Below are positions 1 to 9,801 of a DNA stretch of 17,500 nucleotides, one piece after another. The notes beneath the pieces are model-generated. The model was not told the origin of the DNA. It worked only from the letters and a program-made list of their open reading frames with translations, and did not search any database. The stretch lies in NCBI GenBank assembly GCA_012295275.1, contig CM022676.1, positions 6,839,719 through 6,857,218 on the forward strand, in the 5' to 3' direction. Positions within the stretch are counted from its first letter, which is position 1. Each line of letters begins with the position of its first letter. The DNA comes from Chrysomallon squamiferum (taxonomy: Eukaryota; Mollusca; Gastropoda; Neomphalida; Peltospiridae). The translations under genes were made by a program, and so were the position numbers.

Positions 1-462
1 AATTAATTAATTAATTTAATTATTTATTTTGTTACATAATTCCCTTGATTTTTTTTTTATTAATTAAATAAATAAATAATATAAAAAATATAAAATGATA
101 TATAATAGATAAAGTTGATCTTTTAAAGAATTTTTTCGTCTTTTATTTATTTAATTATTTTACTGTATTGTATTTTATTTTATTTTATTTATTACAGTTA
201 TTATTTTCTGCTACAGCTCTTTATAATGAACAAATACGTAGATCAATTTTTATAAACACTGATTCACTTTTTATGTTTCTTTTTTTCTTTATTTTAAATA
301 TAAAAATTTTAAAATTAAATATTTCATTTGCTTCTGTTATTTTATACTGAAACCTCCTATACAATTTTTTTATTGGGAATTCGGGCGAATGGATGCCATA
401 TGTTCGAGTCTCGTCAGCGGAAAATCAGTAGAAGACACATTCCTTAATTGGGATCGTTTATT
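1..462. other. AT-rich intergenic sequence, no gene seen
   Basis: Low-complexity AAT/TTA-rich sequence. A 60-codon reading frame at 168-350 has no recognisable domain and a composition like its surroundings. Near 400-418, gttcgagtctcg loosely resembles a pol III B box, but no A box or tail was found. Confidence 0.6.
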
Positions 463-1137
463 CTGAAATATCCTTTGTATTTTGAATTATCCTTTTTATT
501 TTGAAGTATCCTTTTTATTTAGAATTTTCCTTTTTATTTAGAATTTTCCTTTTTATTTTGAAGTATCCTTTTTGTTTAGAATTGTCCTTTTTATTGTCAA
601 GTATCCTTTTTATTTTGAAGTATCCTTTTTATTTAGAATTGTCCTTTTTATTCTGAAGTATCCTTTTTATTTAGGAATTTCCTTTTCTGAAGTATTCTGT
701 TTATTTAGAAGTATCCTTTTTATTTTGAAGTATCCTTTTTATTTAGAAATACCCTTATTATGTATGAGTGATTTTTTTTATCCTTCAGTTTATTTGTATG
801 ATTTCATTTAATACATGTTCGTTAAGTTTTATCGTTGTAGTTTGAAATATCCTTTACATTTAGAAGTATCCTTTTGTTTAAAAGTATCCTTTTTATTTAG
901 AAATATCCTTATTATGTAGTAGTGATTTTTATATCCTTCAGTTTATCAGTGTTCTTTAATTAAATATATATTCATTAAATTCTATCCTTTTGTTTTGAAG
1001 CATCCTTTTCGTTTAGAAATATCCTTTTTTTTAATTTTCAATATCCTTAGAAATATCCTTTTTATTTAAACGTTTCCTTTTTATTTAGAAGAATATCCTT
1101 ATTACGTACTAGTTACTTTGATCTCCTTTAAATCAGT
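463..1137 (+). repeat. minisatellite, ~19-21 bp unit TATCCTTTTTATTTAGAAG, with higher-order structure
   Basis: The unit recurs more than 20 times with small changes (TATCC/GTCC/TTTCC; TTAGAA/TTTGAA). The array is interrupted by a longer segment starting ccttattatgta at 753, 907 and 1097 (attacgta in the third). This gives a higher-order period of about 154 and 190 bp. No coding capacity is likely; reading frames here are repeat-derived. Confidence 0.85.
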
Positions 1138-1152
1138 AGTCACCTTTGACGT

Positions 1153-1166
1153 CGTCGTTAACGACG
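1153..1166. repeat. 14-bp perfect palindrome CGTCGTTAACGACG
   Basis: A perfect palindrome in a short CpG-rich patch just after the minisatellite, flanked by GACGTC on the left and ACGTCTC on the right. Function unknown. Confidence 0.6.
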
Positions 1167-1407
1167 TCTCCTCGTCACCCAAAACGTTTCTCGGTGTTTT
1201 TTGACGTTGGCGCTGTCGTTGTTTACAAGACGACACGAACTCGCACCAGTCCATTCTGCGTTTTCACTCGAGATAGATCAATTTATATTCAGTCTGACAC
1301 GGATTTACATACATTTCGTTTCAACGACACGCTTCGCTGCACATGTAACGGCTTCTTCTGTACGGTCACGGTCGAATGGATACACCCGTTTCATTCACTG
1401 CATGGCG

Positions 1408-1480
1408 AAAAAAAAAAAAAAAAAAAATCTTTTTTTTTTTTTTTTTTTTTTTTTTTCTTCTTCTTCTTCTTCTTCTTTCG
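1408..1480. repeat. A20-TC-T27 inverted homopolymer followed by (TTC)n
   Basis: Twenty A residues, two bases, then twenty-seven T residues, followed by TTC repeats. The two homopolymers are self-complementary and can form a near loop-free hairpin. Confidence 0.85.
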
Positions 1481-1604
1481 TTACTGTTATTGTGAACACT
1501 GACTTTTTTCCGTCTCATTTTTAACTCTTAAGCTGTATTCAACAGGTGTCACTTTCAAATAGTTCCCACACTCTTTATCTGAGGGCGGGATTTCCCGAGA
1601 TTTA

Positions 1605-1774
1605 TTTTTTTTTTTTTTTTTTTTTTTTTTGCGCGCGCGCGCTAATTTCTATGACATTATATACGGGTGGTGGTTGTGGTGGCGGGTGAACGGGTTTTCA
1701 CACGTACCCAGTAATCGTAATAACAATTCTTCGTCTTTTTCCGTTTTATTATTTTTTTTTTTTTTTTTTTTTTT
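1605..1774. repeat. poly(T), (GC)6 and second poly(T)
   Basis: T26 at 1605-1630 abuts (GC)6 at 1631-1642, a possible Z-DNA former. A further run of T occupies 1752-1774. The sequence between is unique, with no gene seen. Confidence 0.8.
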
Positions 1775-1983
1775 GGTTTTTTTCTTTCTTTCGTCGACGT
1801 ATAATTTGAATGAACGTGGATGTTAATTTAAAATTTAAAATGCGCTTCTGATTTCTAAATAAATTATTTCTCTCTACTTGTCTGGAATCGTATTAAAATA
1901 CAATTTAGAATTCATTTTTACGAACGGTCGTAAAAAAAAAAGTAATAAGAAGAAGGAAATCTGTTTTTTTCTATTATCTTCAT

Positions 1984-2095
1984 ATGTGTGTGTGTGTGTC
2001 TGTGACTTTGTGTGTGTGTTTTTGTGTGTGTATGCATACACACACATAAAAACACGCACACGCACATACACACAAACGCAGTCACATATACATGT
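1984..2095. repeat. (TG)n/(CA)n inverted microsatellite
   Basis: Interrupted TG repeats lead into the palindromic centre gtatgcatac near 2030-2039, then switch to interrupted CA repeats. The outer bases gtgac (2002) and gtcac (2081) are also complementary, so the block is an imperfect hairpin with arms of about 50 nt. Confidence 0.75.
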
Positions 2096-2299
2096 CTGTC
2101 TGTCTGTCATTATCAGTCTGCTTTCGTTCGTTCTTACTTTCTCTTTTTACTTTCTTTTTGCTTTACATGAAGATAATAGAAAAATGCATTTCCTTCTTCT
2201 TATTTTATTCCAGTAGACGTCAGATTACTGAAATAGTGGGTATGTAGATGGATACTTGGATATATACTTTCCCTATAAATTCATCTGACGTGAGCGTTT

Positions 2300-2650
<351 letters not shown>

Positions 2651-2689
2651 TAATTTCAGATGAGAAATAACTATGCATCCAGCTTTTCA

Positions 2690-3620
2690 CCTTTTCGTGT
2701 TTATCAATAATTTTAAAGACAAATGCATTAAACATTTTTATGGTCCGCATTTTAGCTGTTATCACCAATAATCTGTCCCATAATTGTTTCCAGACGAATA
2801 ACTTTGATCAGCACTTCGAGTGTGTTATTATATCCTACATCAAACCTCGCACTTCGGCCGTATTAAAAAAACAGAAAACCAATTAGAACATTATTGAAAG
2901 GATTTCACGCTCGGCTGCAAAAAGAATCGGTTATCATTGCGAATTAAACCAATACGATGACACCTATCGCGACCTTTCTTCGAATAAGCAAAGATTTTCA
3001 GATTTTTAACGCTTTTCGCTTGGTGTTATATGACATAGGAAATTGATTACAAGAACCGGTGCGTCGGAAGAAATTGGTATGAAATACGACAAAGAAGAAC
3101 ACAGCGATATGCTGGCTTGATCAATGAGCAGCACTTTGACTTCAAGAAGCAATTTATTTAGAAATTATTTGCACGCTTGTGTAAAGAGATCTCTCATCAA
3201 ACATAAAATGTCGTTATTCGGTTATAAAATTAATAGGAACCTCCGCCCGGAAATATTATTAACGAAGAATAGTCATCGCGTCTGCTTTTCAATATCGCCT
3301 GATCGTTATTATCCTCCGTCGTCTGCCGGGCTCGATTGTCTTTTGGTTATCAGTCAATCGCGACAATTGTTTGATGGAGGGTGAGTCTTTTCAATGGTGG
3401 CGTATTACAACAGAAGACGTTCTGCAGTGATTACCATTCAATTCACACCGCTGTGAGATAAGGGACGGGAAATAGTCTGTTTCCCTCATGCGAGAATTCT
3501 TTTGCCCGTCTTCTGTTTGGGGTTTTTTGTTATCATTGCCGCGTTTCCGACACGTGCCGCGTTAAAGGACTGCACGTGCATGTGCCGACTCCGTCGTATG
3601 CATGACGTCAGGTTGCGGTA
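2690..3620 (+). other. unique CpG-containing region, possible distal regulatory DNA
   Basis: The least repetitive stretch of the upstream half, with many CpGs compared with its surroundings. A frame at 3124-3384 ends beside gtgagt at 3381, a consensus donor, so a noncoding first exon is conceivable. The translation shows no domain, so no gene is called. Confidence 0.35.
3551..3610. promoter_or_regulatory. E-box pair and CRE cluster
   Basis: CACGTG occurs at 3551-3556 and 3573-3578, the second inside the palindrome TGCACGTGCA (3571-3580). A full CRE, TGACGTCA, lies at 3603-3610. Three palindromic bHLH/bZIP-type sites in 60 bp suggest an enhancer or promoter; which gene it serves is not known. 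Confidence 0.4.
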
Positions 3621-3677
3621 TTATTTGATATTTAATAAGGAGTGATGAAACACGTAAATGATGGTTGCATAATGTAC

Positions 3678-3878
3678 CCCCCAAAAAAAAAAAAAAAATC
3701 GGAAAAAAATGGGAAAAAAAAAAAAGAAAAAGAATTTAAAGAAAAACAAAAAAAAAAAAAAAAAAAAAAAAAAAGAAAGAAAGAAAGACGATCAGAAAAA
3801 AAATTAAATAATAATAATAACAACAACAACAATAAAAATAATAATAACCAACAACAGCAATAACGATAACAACAACAA
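3678..3878. repeat. poly(A)-rich and (AAT)/(CAA) tract
   Basis: Long A runs with scattered G from about 3678 to 3790, then AAT, CAA and AAC trinucleotides to 3878. No coding potential. Confidence 0.85.
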
Positions 3879-3980
3879 CGTTTTACTTTCCAAAAGCGTT
3901 CGAAGAAATATCTGTTGCGTTAAATCGAAGAGCACATTTTTCTCTATGTCAGTTAGAATTTAAAAGACACTAAGACTTGT

Positions 3981-3984
<4 letters not shown>

Positions 3985-4062
<78 letters not shown>

Positions 4063-4112
4063 ACTTAACATTTAGAATTAGACCAGGAAAGAAAGTATAT
4101 TTATCTGAGAGA

Positions 4113-4155
<43 letters not shown>
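3985..4155. repeat. (CT)n and (CA)n microsatellites
   Basis: (CT)n at about 3985-4058, about 60 bp of unique sequence, then (CA)n at about 4118-4155. Confidence 0.93.
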
Positions 4156-4158
<3 letters not shown>

Positions 4159-4333
4159 TTTCCCGATCCAAAACTATTTACTGTAATCCTTTTATATATA
4201 CTTCCCTACCTATGAGAAGGTGCTTTTGAAAGCTCACTTGCCACTAATCAATAATTGTGATGCTACTGTTTTGTACCAACTCCCAATGTTGCCTACTGGT
4301 CTCATATAATTAAATGAAATGACGTGTGTCTTA

Positions 4334-4341
4334 TGACGTCA
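4334..4341. promoter_or_regulatory. second full CRE, TGACGTCA
   Basis: A perfect 8-bp CRE palindrome about 730 bp downstream of the one at 3603. Single short sites occur by chance; the pairing is suggestive only. Confidence 0.25.
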
Positions 4342-4448
4342 TATGATTGTTTACTTGCAAACAAAATGTACCAGTTCTCTGTGATTTTCAGTATTTCGAG
4401 CCCGATGTTTCATACTGCACATTTCATTTTTTCAATAATATTTAATTT

Positions 4449-4950
4449 CGACTGAAAGGTATTTATTTATTTTTAAAATGTCTTTGTTTGTTTATTTATT
4501 TATTTATGTTCCTTATCTTTTCTATTTTTTCTATTCATTAATTTTTGTTTTAATTATTATTATTACTTTTTTTACAAGACACAATGCAAACATATTAAAA
4601 ATATATATACAATATTATACAAAAAATATCTTATTCAAACATTCATATAAAACTAATGCAGTTGTTAATAATAATGATGTTGTAAAGCGACATTAACTAC
4701 AGGCATAATAATAATAATAATAATATATAAATAAATAAATAAATAAATAAATAATAATATTAGTAATAGTAATAATAATAATAATAATAGTAGTAGTAGT
4801 AGTAATAATAATAATAATAATGTTATTTTTGTTTTGTTTTTATTATTATTATTATTACTGCTACTACTACTACTATTATTATTATTATTATTATTACTAT
4901 TATTATTTTTAGTAGTAATATTAATATTATCACGGAACAATAGCAACAGC
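4449..4950. repeat. AT-rich region with (TAA)/(TAG)/(TTA)/(CTA) inverted block
   Basis: From about 4705 to 4910, TAA, AATA and TAGTAG repeats on the left are mirrored by TTA and CTACTA repeats on the right around ttatttttgttttg. This makes a large imperfect hairpin. No gene is seen. Confidence 0.8.
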
Positions 4951-5207
4951 ATAATTAATGTGATAAAATATGGTACAATAAAAGCAACAGAAATAATAAT
5001 AAATTAATAAATAACAAACATTGCAGTAAGACAACACTATTAATTTTAGTAACACCGGCATCACCACCAACAATAAACACTGAAAACTGCATAAAATAAA
5101 ATATATTAAAAGATAAAAACCATGTTAATATTATTCCATTTTTTGAAAATTAAATATCAAACGTATAGTTAGTACAGTTTGAGAATCTCTTAACCGATAT
5201 GCTTGTT

Positions 5208-5240
<33 letters not shown>

Positions 5241-5737
5241 AACAAAATCACACGGTGGATCGTTTGTCAGAAATTGACAGTGTTTTTCACACAATTACTT
5301 CCTTGTTAGAAAAATTTGACATTCTAAAATGAAATATATTAATGTGCAAAGCCATTTTTTTGAAGAGAATTAAAAACAAAAAACGAACGTAATTAATATA
5401 TGTTAGTGTCTGCGTGTAGAATGTGGCTACGGAGGGGTGTTATTAAACTGAACAAATGTCTACTACGAATTTTCAAACCATTGTTCATAACGGAGAATAT
5501 TAATGTGTGTTTTATTCAGACTGTTTAGAGGTAACGATAAAACAGTGACATTTGAATATGAGTAGCTGATATTATTAAATTTGTATGTAAGTAAATAACT
5601 AAACAAACAAACCGACAATTAAATACGAAAATAAATAAATATTTGTTGTACCGAAAAATAGTGTAAGACGGAGGTTTTAATGACTATTTCAAGTGAGATA
5701 TTTTTTGTATCAAAATAATATTAATTCTTTTAAAACG

Positions 5738-5778
<41 letters not shown>

Positions 5779-6365
5779 GCTATTGCTATTTTTCAGATGT
5801 CAAGAAAAGGGGGAAAAATCATTCCTAACATGAAAAACAAAAGCTGTGTATTTTCATCCGGTAACTCAAATATCGTCAGTTCTCGCAATGTCTCGCGAAT
5901 CCCATGTCGCCATTTCATCGCCCAGATTTTGACTCCAGCCAGCTGAATTTTTGCTTAACATCATCGTCATAATACCAACACTGCAAGAATCTATTTTATT
6001 CCTAAAAAGTAACAACAGGGACAATAAAATAAAATATTACCGCATCTGATAATGTCTTTCAGTCTTACATTTTACGGGGTGTTTTGAGGTGGGTTTTTTT
6101 AATGTAATTATACATACAATACTTTACTCAGCTGCTACTGGTTATTATTGTTACTATTACTTCACGTACTATTAACACCATGCCACTGTCATCTCTACAA
6201 TTACTACTACAACAACTACTACCAGCAGTAGTACATTTACTAAAAACTGCGAAAATATTTATTCAAGAAAGAAATATATGACAATTCTTCTAAATGCACT
6301 ATATATATATATAAGCATTTAATAGATTGTGCTTGCAATACTATCCAAGGATATTTTTTGGTTTG
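4951..6365. other. intergenic, no gene seen; (CA)n and (TTA)n inside
   Basis: AT-rich unique sequence with (CA)n at about 5210-5239 and (TTA)n at about 5741-5777. A small CpG-richer patch lies near 5870-5935. No frame with recognisable protein similarity was found on either strand. Confidence 0.6.
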
Positions 6366-6433
6366 GATCTTTCATTAATATGGCATCTGCCACTGCATGC
6401 TGCAAATGGCAGATTTCATAATAATGAAAGATC
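6366..6433. other. 68-nt hairpin, pre-miRNA-like or MITE remnant
   Basis: The left arm GATCTTTCATTAATATGGCA then TCTGCCA pairs with the right arm TGGCAGATTTCATAATAATG then AAAGATC. The arms are 27 nt with about four mismatches, around a 14-nt loop (ctgcatgctgcaaa). Pairing continues weakly outside through ttt/aaa. Arm length and the clustered mismatches fit an animal pre-miRNA, but no known miRNA seed was recognised and a short inverted-repeat element is equally possible. Confidence 0.35.
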
Positions 6434-7377
6434 AAAATAGAAATTACAAATACATAATGTGGAAGATGAATAGCGTTTTATTATAAAATATCCTTTGTAA
6501 ATGAATTTACGAGTTTTATATATTAAGAAATATTACAGGGACAAACGAACATCTGCATTTAAACATGTTCCTGTTGCTAGTTGAAAATAGAAAAGTTTTG
6601 TGTAATATTGGTAAATATCTTAAAAATGACTTAAATATTCGCTCTTAGTGAATGCAATTGTCCATCCTCCATTTCTTCAACCACTTATCACCTGTTTGAA
6701 ATTTTTTTTTTTTTTTTTTTTTTTAAATGAACGTGCTAATCAGAGCAAGCTGTTGTGAAGCACGTCCGTGTTTGTGTTTCTTTGTTTTTATATAAACTGC
6801 AGGCCAGTGAGTCGAAAGGCTTAAAGCTAACAAACCACAACAGAATACTATCGATTAATACATGTGTTACTGCAGTTATGCTAAATGTAAGAACCAGATA
6901 CAAGTTTTGCGATTAATTAGTCCATCGATGTTACCGTCTGTGTAGAAATCTCGTTAAACAAATATAATAATTAGTGGCAAAAATTATAATTGACCCTCGA
7001 CGAAATAATGGCTGAAGTTCAGGTACATAAAATATACTACACATACTTATCCTGTACGGAACTTTGCAGCATGCAATTTTTTTTTTCTTTCTCAAAAATA
7101 GCGGCAGATTTGATTCAGATCTGGATCTATATATATTATTTATTGTTTAAGATTCAAGCGACAAAAAGTTTCGAAACATTTAATTGTGACAAAGTCGCTA
7201 ATCTCCAGTCCAGGGCAGCTCTTTGGTGTTTTCTTTCAAGCGGGAAATTCAAAAGCACGCTGAATTTCCACAATGCATTATTCGCGTAAATCAAAGCCGC
7301 TTTATGCAGCGTACTACCTTGATTATGATTTTGCTTTACATCTAATTAGAAGAGAAAGACACCAACACACACACTCA

Positions 7378-7378
<1 letters not shown>
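6434..7378. other. intergenic, no gene supported
   Basis: Mostly unique AT-rich DNA with T23 at about 6702-6724. The ATG at 7007 has a strong start context and runs MAEVQ into gtacat, an exon-like chance pattern with no support. Confidence 0.5.
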
Positions 7379-7473
<95 letters not shown>

Positions 7474-7604
7474 ATTCATAATTACTATCGCAATAATTAC
7501 TACCATAACCACAGCAACAACTGTTATTACTACTGTGTTACTACCGCTGCTGCTGCTACTACTACTATTACAACGGCTATTACTACCACTATTTTATTTG
7601 TTGT

Positions 7605-7639
<35 letters not shown>

Positions 7640-7676
7640 GTGCTACTACTTATACTACTAGTTCTACCACTAGGAA
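7379..7676. repeat. (GA)n and (CTA)n microsatellites
   Basis: (GA)n at about 7381-7470 with one AA interruption near 7431, then impure ACT/CTG/CTA triplets at about 7500-7676. The Arg-Glu and poly-Thr frame across it is a repeat artefact. Confidence 0.93.
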
Positions 7677-8306
7677 ATGGTTTTAGTATAAACTGCATTT
7701 ACTAAGTGCTTTAGTTAGATAATCTTTCGACTATTTCGGGAACACTGCTGGTCCATCCTGTTCCACCACATGCGATCTCACCTGCCCCATTTCAGTTTTT
7801 TGCATACAATGCGTAATATAAACAACGGAAGGGAGTCGATGCCAAAAAAAAAAATATATATTTATATATATATATAGACATTTATTCAAGAATTGTAGTT
7901 ATTTATCAAGCTATGACTAGGTTTAATTGACACCTGTTTTATAAATAGTAGTGGCATTATATATATATATGGAAATTATATTTTAAAAAGTCATTACCAT
8001 CAAATGTTTATCTATGCTCTTATCCGTATGCAAATTTCTGATGAAAGGCCTTGTCATAGAGGTTTCTGCAGCAGACGAATACAACAAATTAGCTGTAACC
8101 GTAACACAAATATGACAGGTGGTCCAATGTGCCCCACTCTCCCCTGCCCTGCTGCCGTACACTGGTCCCAAATTCAACTTTGATAGTTATAACTTAGAGC
8201 TTTTATTATTTGTTCCCAACAAATTGTTCTCTCATCATTATTATTATTATTTATTTTTTATTTTTTTTCTATTATCCTAAATCGTTAGTTATATGGGTTG
8301 AAGGCT
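7677..8306. other. intergenic, no gene supported
   Basis: Unique sequence with short TA runs. The patch 7980-8180 is GC-richer and has a 64-codon frame on the minus strand, but no recognisable domain. Confidence 0.5.
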
Positions 8307-8328
8307 TGTAATAATAATAATAATAATA

Positions 8329-8378
<50 letters not shown>
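8307..8378. repeat. (TAA)n-(TTA)n inverted microsatellite
   Basis: TAA repeats switch at about 8329 to TTA repeats, which are self-complementary and can form a hairpin. Confidence 0.9.
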
Positions 8379-8537
8379 CATATTCATCATCACAGTGCAG
8401 ATTTTTATCATCATCATCATCATTCATTAAACTTCTAATTATGTTGTTCGATTACATTTTTGCCCTGACTGGAAGATGGTGTATATTGGCTGTGATGTCA
8501 AGTAACATGCACGGTCATAATTAGAAACCGAATGTGG

Positions 8538-8550
8538 AGTTATCTCCCTT
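8538..8550 (-). repeat. AAGGGAGATAACT motif, copy 1
   Basis: On the + strand agttatctccctt. Contains a GATA core and lies about 80 bases upstream of the start codon. An identical 13-mer lies at 12429-12441 on the + strand. Confidence 0.5.
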
Positions 8551-8614
8551 GGACTTCCGATTAGAATGTGACAGCATCAGTGAACTCTAAATATTATAGT
8601 GTAATCTCTCATTA

Positions 8615-8629
8615 ATGTCAACCGTGTGA
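8615..8629 (+). promoter_or_regulatory. minimal upstream ORF (MSTV-stop)
   Basis: ATG TCA ACC GTG TGA ends two bases before the main ATG at 8632. Its own start context is weak (T at -3). If transcribed in the leader it could affect initiation through leaky scanning. Confidence 0.4.
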
Positions 8630-8631
8630 AT

Positions 8632-8759
8632 ATGGCGCAAAGTAATAATGGACAATTTCCTGCCGTATATGTTGATAGTGTTTACAAGAGTTATGGCAGA
8701 GGGCATTCGAAGACAGAAGTATTAAAAGGCCTGAATATGACCGTGAAGCAAGGAGCAAT
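8632..8759 (+). CDS. ABC transporter exon 1 (residues 1-43)
   Basis: Encodes the N-terminus and first beta-strands of the NBD, including VDSVYKSYG, whose Tyr21 is the likely A-loop aromatic that stacks on the ATP adenine. An in-frame stop at 8602 and a good start context (A at -3, G at +4) support ATG 8632; a GTG six bases upstream is not needed. The donor is chosen at 8760 (gttagt). The exon then ends in AT and exon 2 supplies T, giving Ile43 and the family-typical [11 protein letters not shown]. The stronger-looking gtaaga at 8764 would break the frame. Confidence 0.9.
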
Positions 8760-9583
8760 GTTAGTAAGAAAACAAAATGATGTTAATTTTAATTGTTACA
8801 TTTTTCAAACTCTTTAAATGGTTTCACATAAGTCGAACCAATCGATTCAGTGTTGTTCTGTGGCCCCAGAATGGAAGAAATACGATTTTATAATGCACAC
8901 AAATTGCAAAAGTTAAAGAAGGAAAGGGCCTGATCAAAATTCAGGATATTGAAATTTGAATATATTTCTTTTGTTGGTTTGATTTTATTTTTCATGGGGA
9001 GGTCTGAGGATTTAAAATTAAAAATTTTAGTTTATTATTTTAGCCGTTTAAAATAATAATAAAAATAGTAAATAATGGCGTGTATCATTTCTGCCCAATC
9101 TCAATTTTAATAAATTTTTATTACCAGTATCTTGTTTTAAAAATTATAAAAAATTTACTTCCAGATGTCTTTGTTTGCGACTAAGTGGTGTGACAAAATG
9201 ATAAACTTGGGCATTTTACTGTTTTCATTCAGTTTGTTAATGCATAGTGTCATTCATTGTTATTTTAATTAAGCAACAGCATCTTTTCTGGAAACTTCTA
9301 AATGTTAAACCCAATAAATAAATAAATAAATAAATAATGATTAATAAAAATAACATAAATTCTGTTACTCAGTTTTTTCATATTAAGAGGATGATTTTAT
9401 TTTTATTTTTTTATTTTATTTTATTTTTTTTATTATTATTATGTTTTTTAACTGCGACCTTATTTTAGTTTTGTTTTTCATTTTATTTCCAACAGGTTTT
9501 ATCATTGACTATGAATATAATATGCATGGATTTCAAAGATTTTTTCGTCTTATATACCCTGTTTATTTATTTATTTATTTATC

Positions 9584-9632
<49 letters not shown>

Positions 9633-9770
9633 TACTTCTTTTCTTTTTTTTTCTTTTTTTGGGGGGCAGTATTTTCAGCCATTTTACTTTCAGTTATTAG
9701 TTATTGAGACTGGGTTTATTTTGGGGCAGGTTAGTGGGGGATTCAGGAGATTTTATTATTATTGTTATTA

Positions 9771-9801
<31 letters not shown>

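Larger units (their letters stand above)
8400..8631 (+). promoter_or_regulatory. presumed promoter-proximal / 5' UTR region of the ABC transporter
   Basis: Unique sequence immediately before the start codon. It holds the minus-strand form of AAGGGAGATAACT (8538-8550, with a GATA core) and a four-codon upstream ORF. No TATA box was identified and the transcription start is unknown. Part could be an intron if the leader is spliced. Confidence 0.4.

Noticed and set aside
168-350. 60-codon hydrophobic frame
   Set aside because: Hydrophobicity follows from AT-rich codons; could suggest a mitochondrial insert, but no mitochondrial protein was recognised.
380-425. Possible tRNA-derived SINE (gttcgagtctcg like a B box)
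   Set aside because: No A box at the right distance, no tail, no second copy in the window.
463-1137. CRISPR-like array
   Set aside because: Repeats are contiguous and diverged with no unique spacers, in eukaryotic DNA.
3124-3384. 86-codon frame ending next to gtgagt
   Set aside because: No recognisable domain, no acceptor or partner exon identified; kept only as a possible noncoding exon.
6989-7023. Exon-like ATG (MAEVQ) followed by gtacat
   Set aside because: Good start context but weak donor, and nothing ties it to the exon 1 frame, which has its own start and upstream stop.
7273-7686. 137-codon frame with Arg-Glu and poly-Thr blocks
   Set aside because: Derived from (GA)n and (ACT)n repeats with no unique domain.
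7983-8177. 64-codon minus-strand frame
   Set aside because: Not repeat-derived, but no family recognised and no splice or promoter context.
8764-8770. gtaagaa as exon 1 donor
   Set aside because: Better donor consensus, but it breaks the frame into exon 2; gttagt at 8760 restores [11 protein letters not shown].
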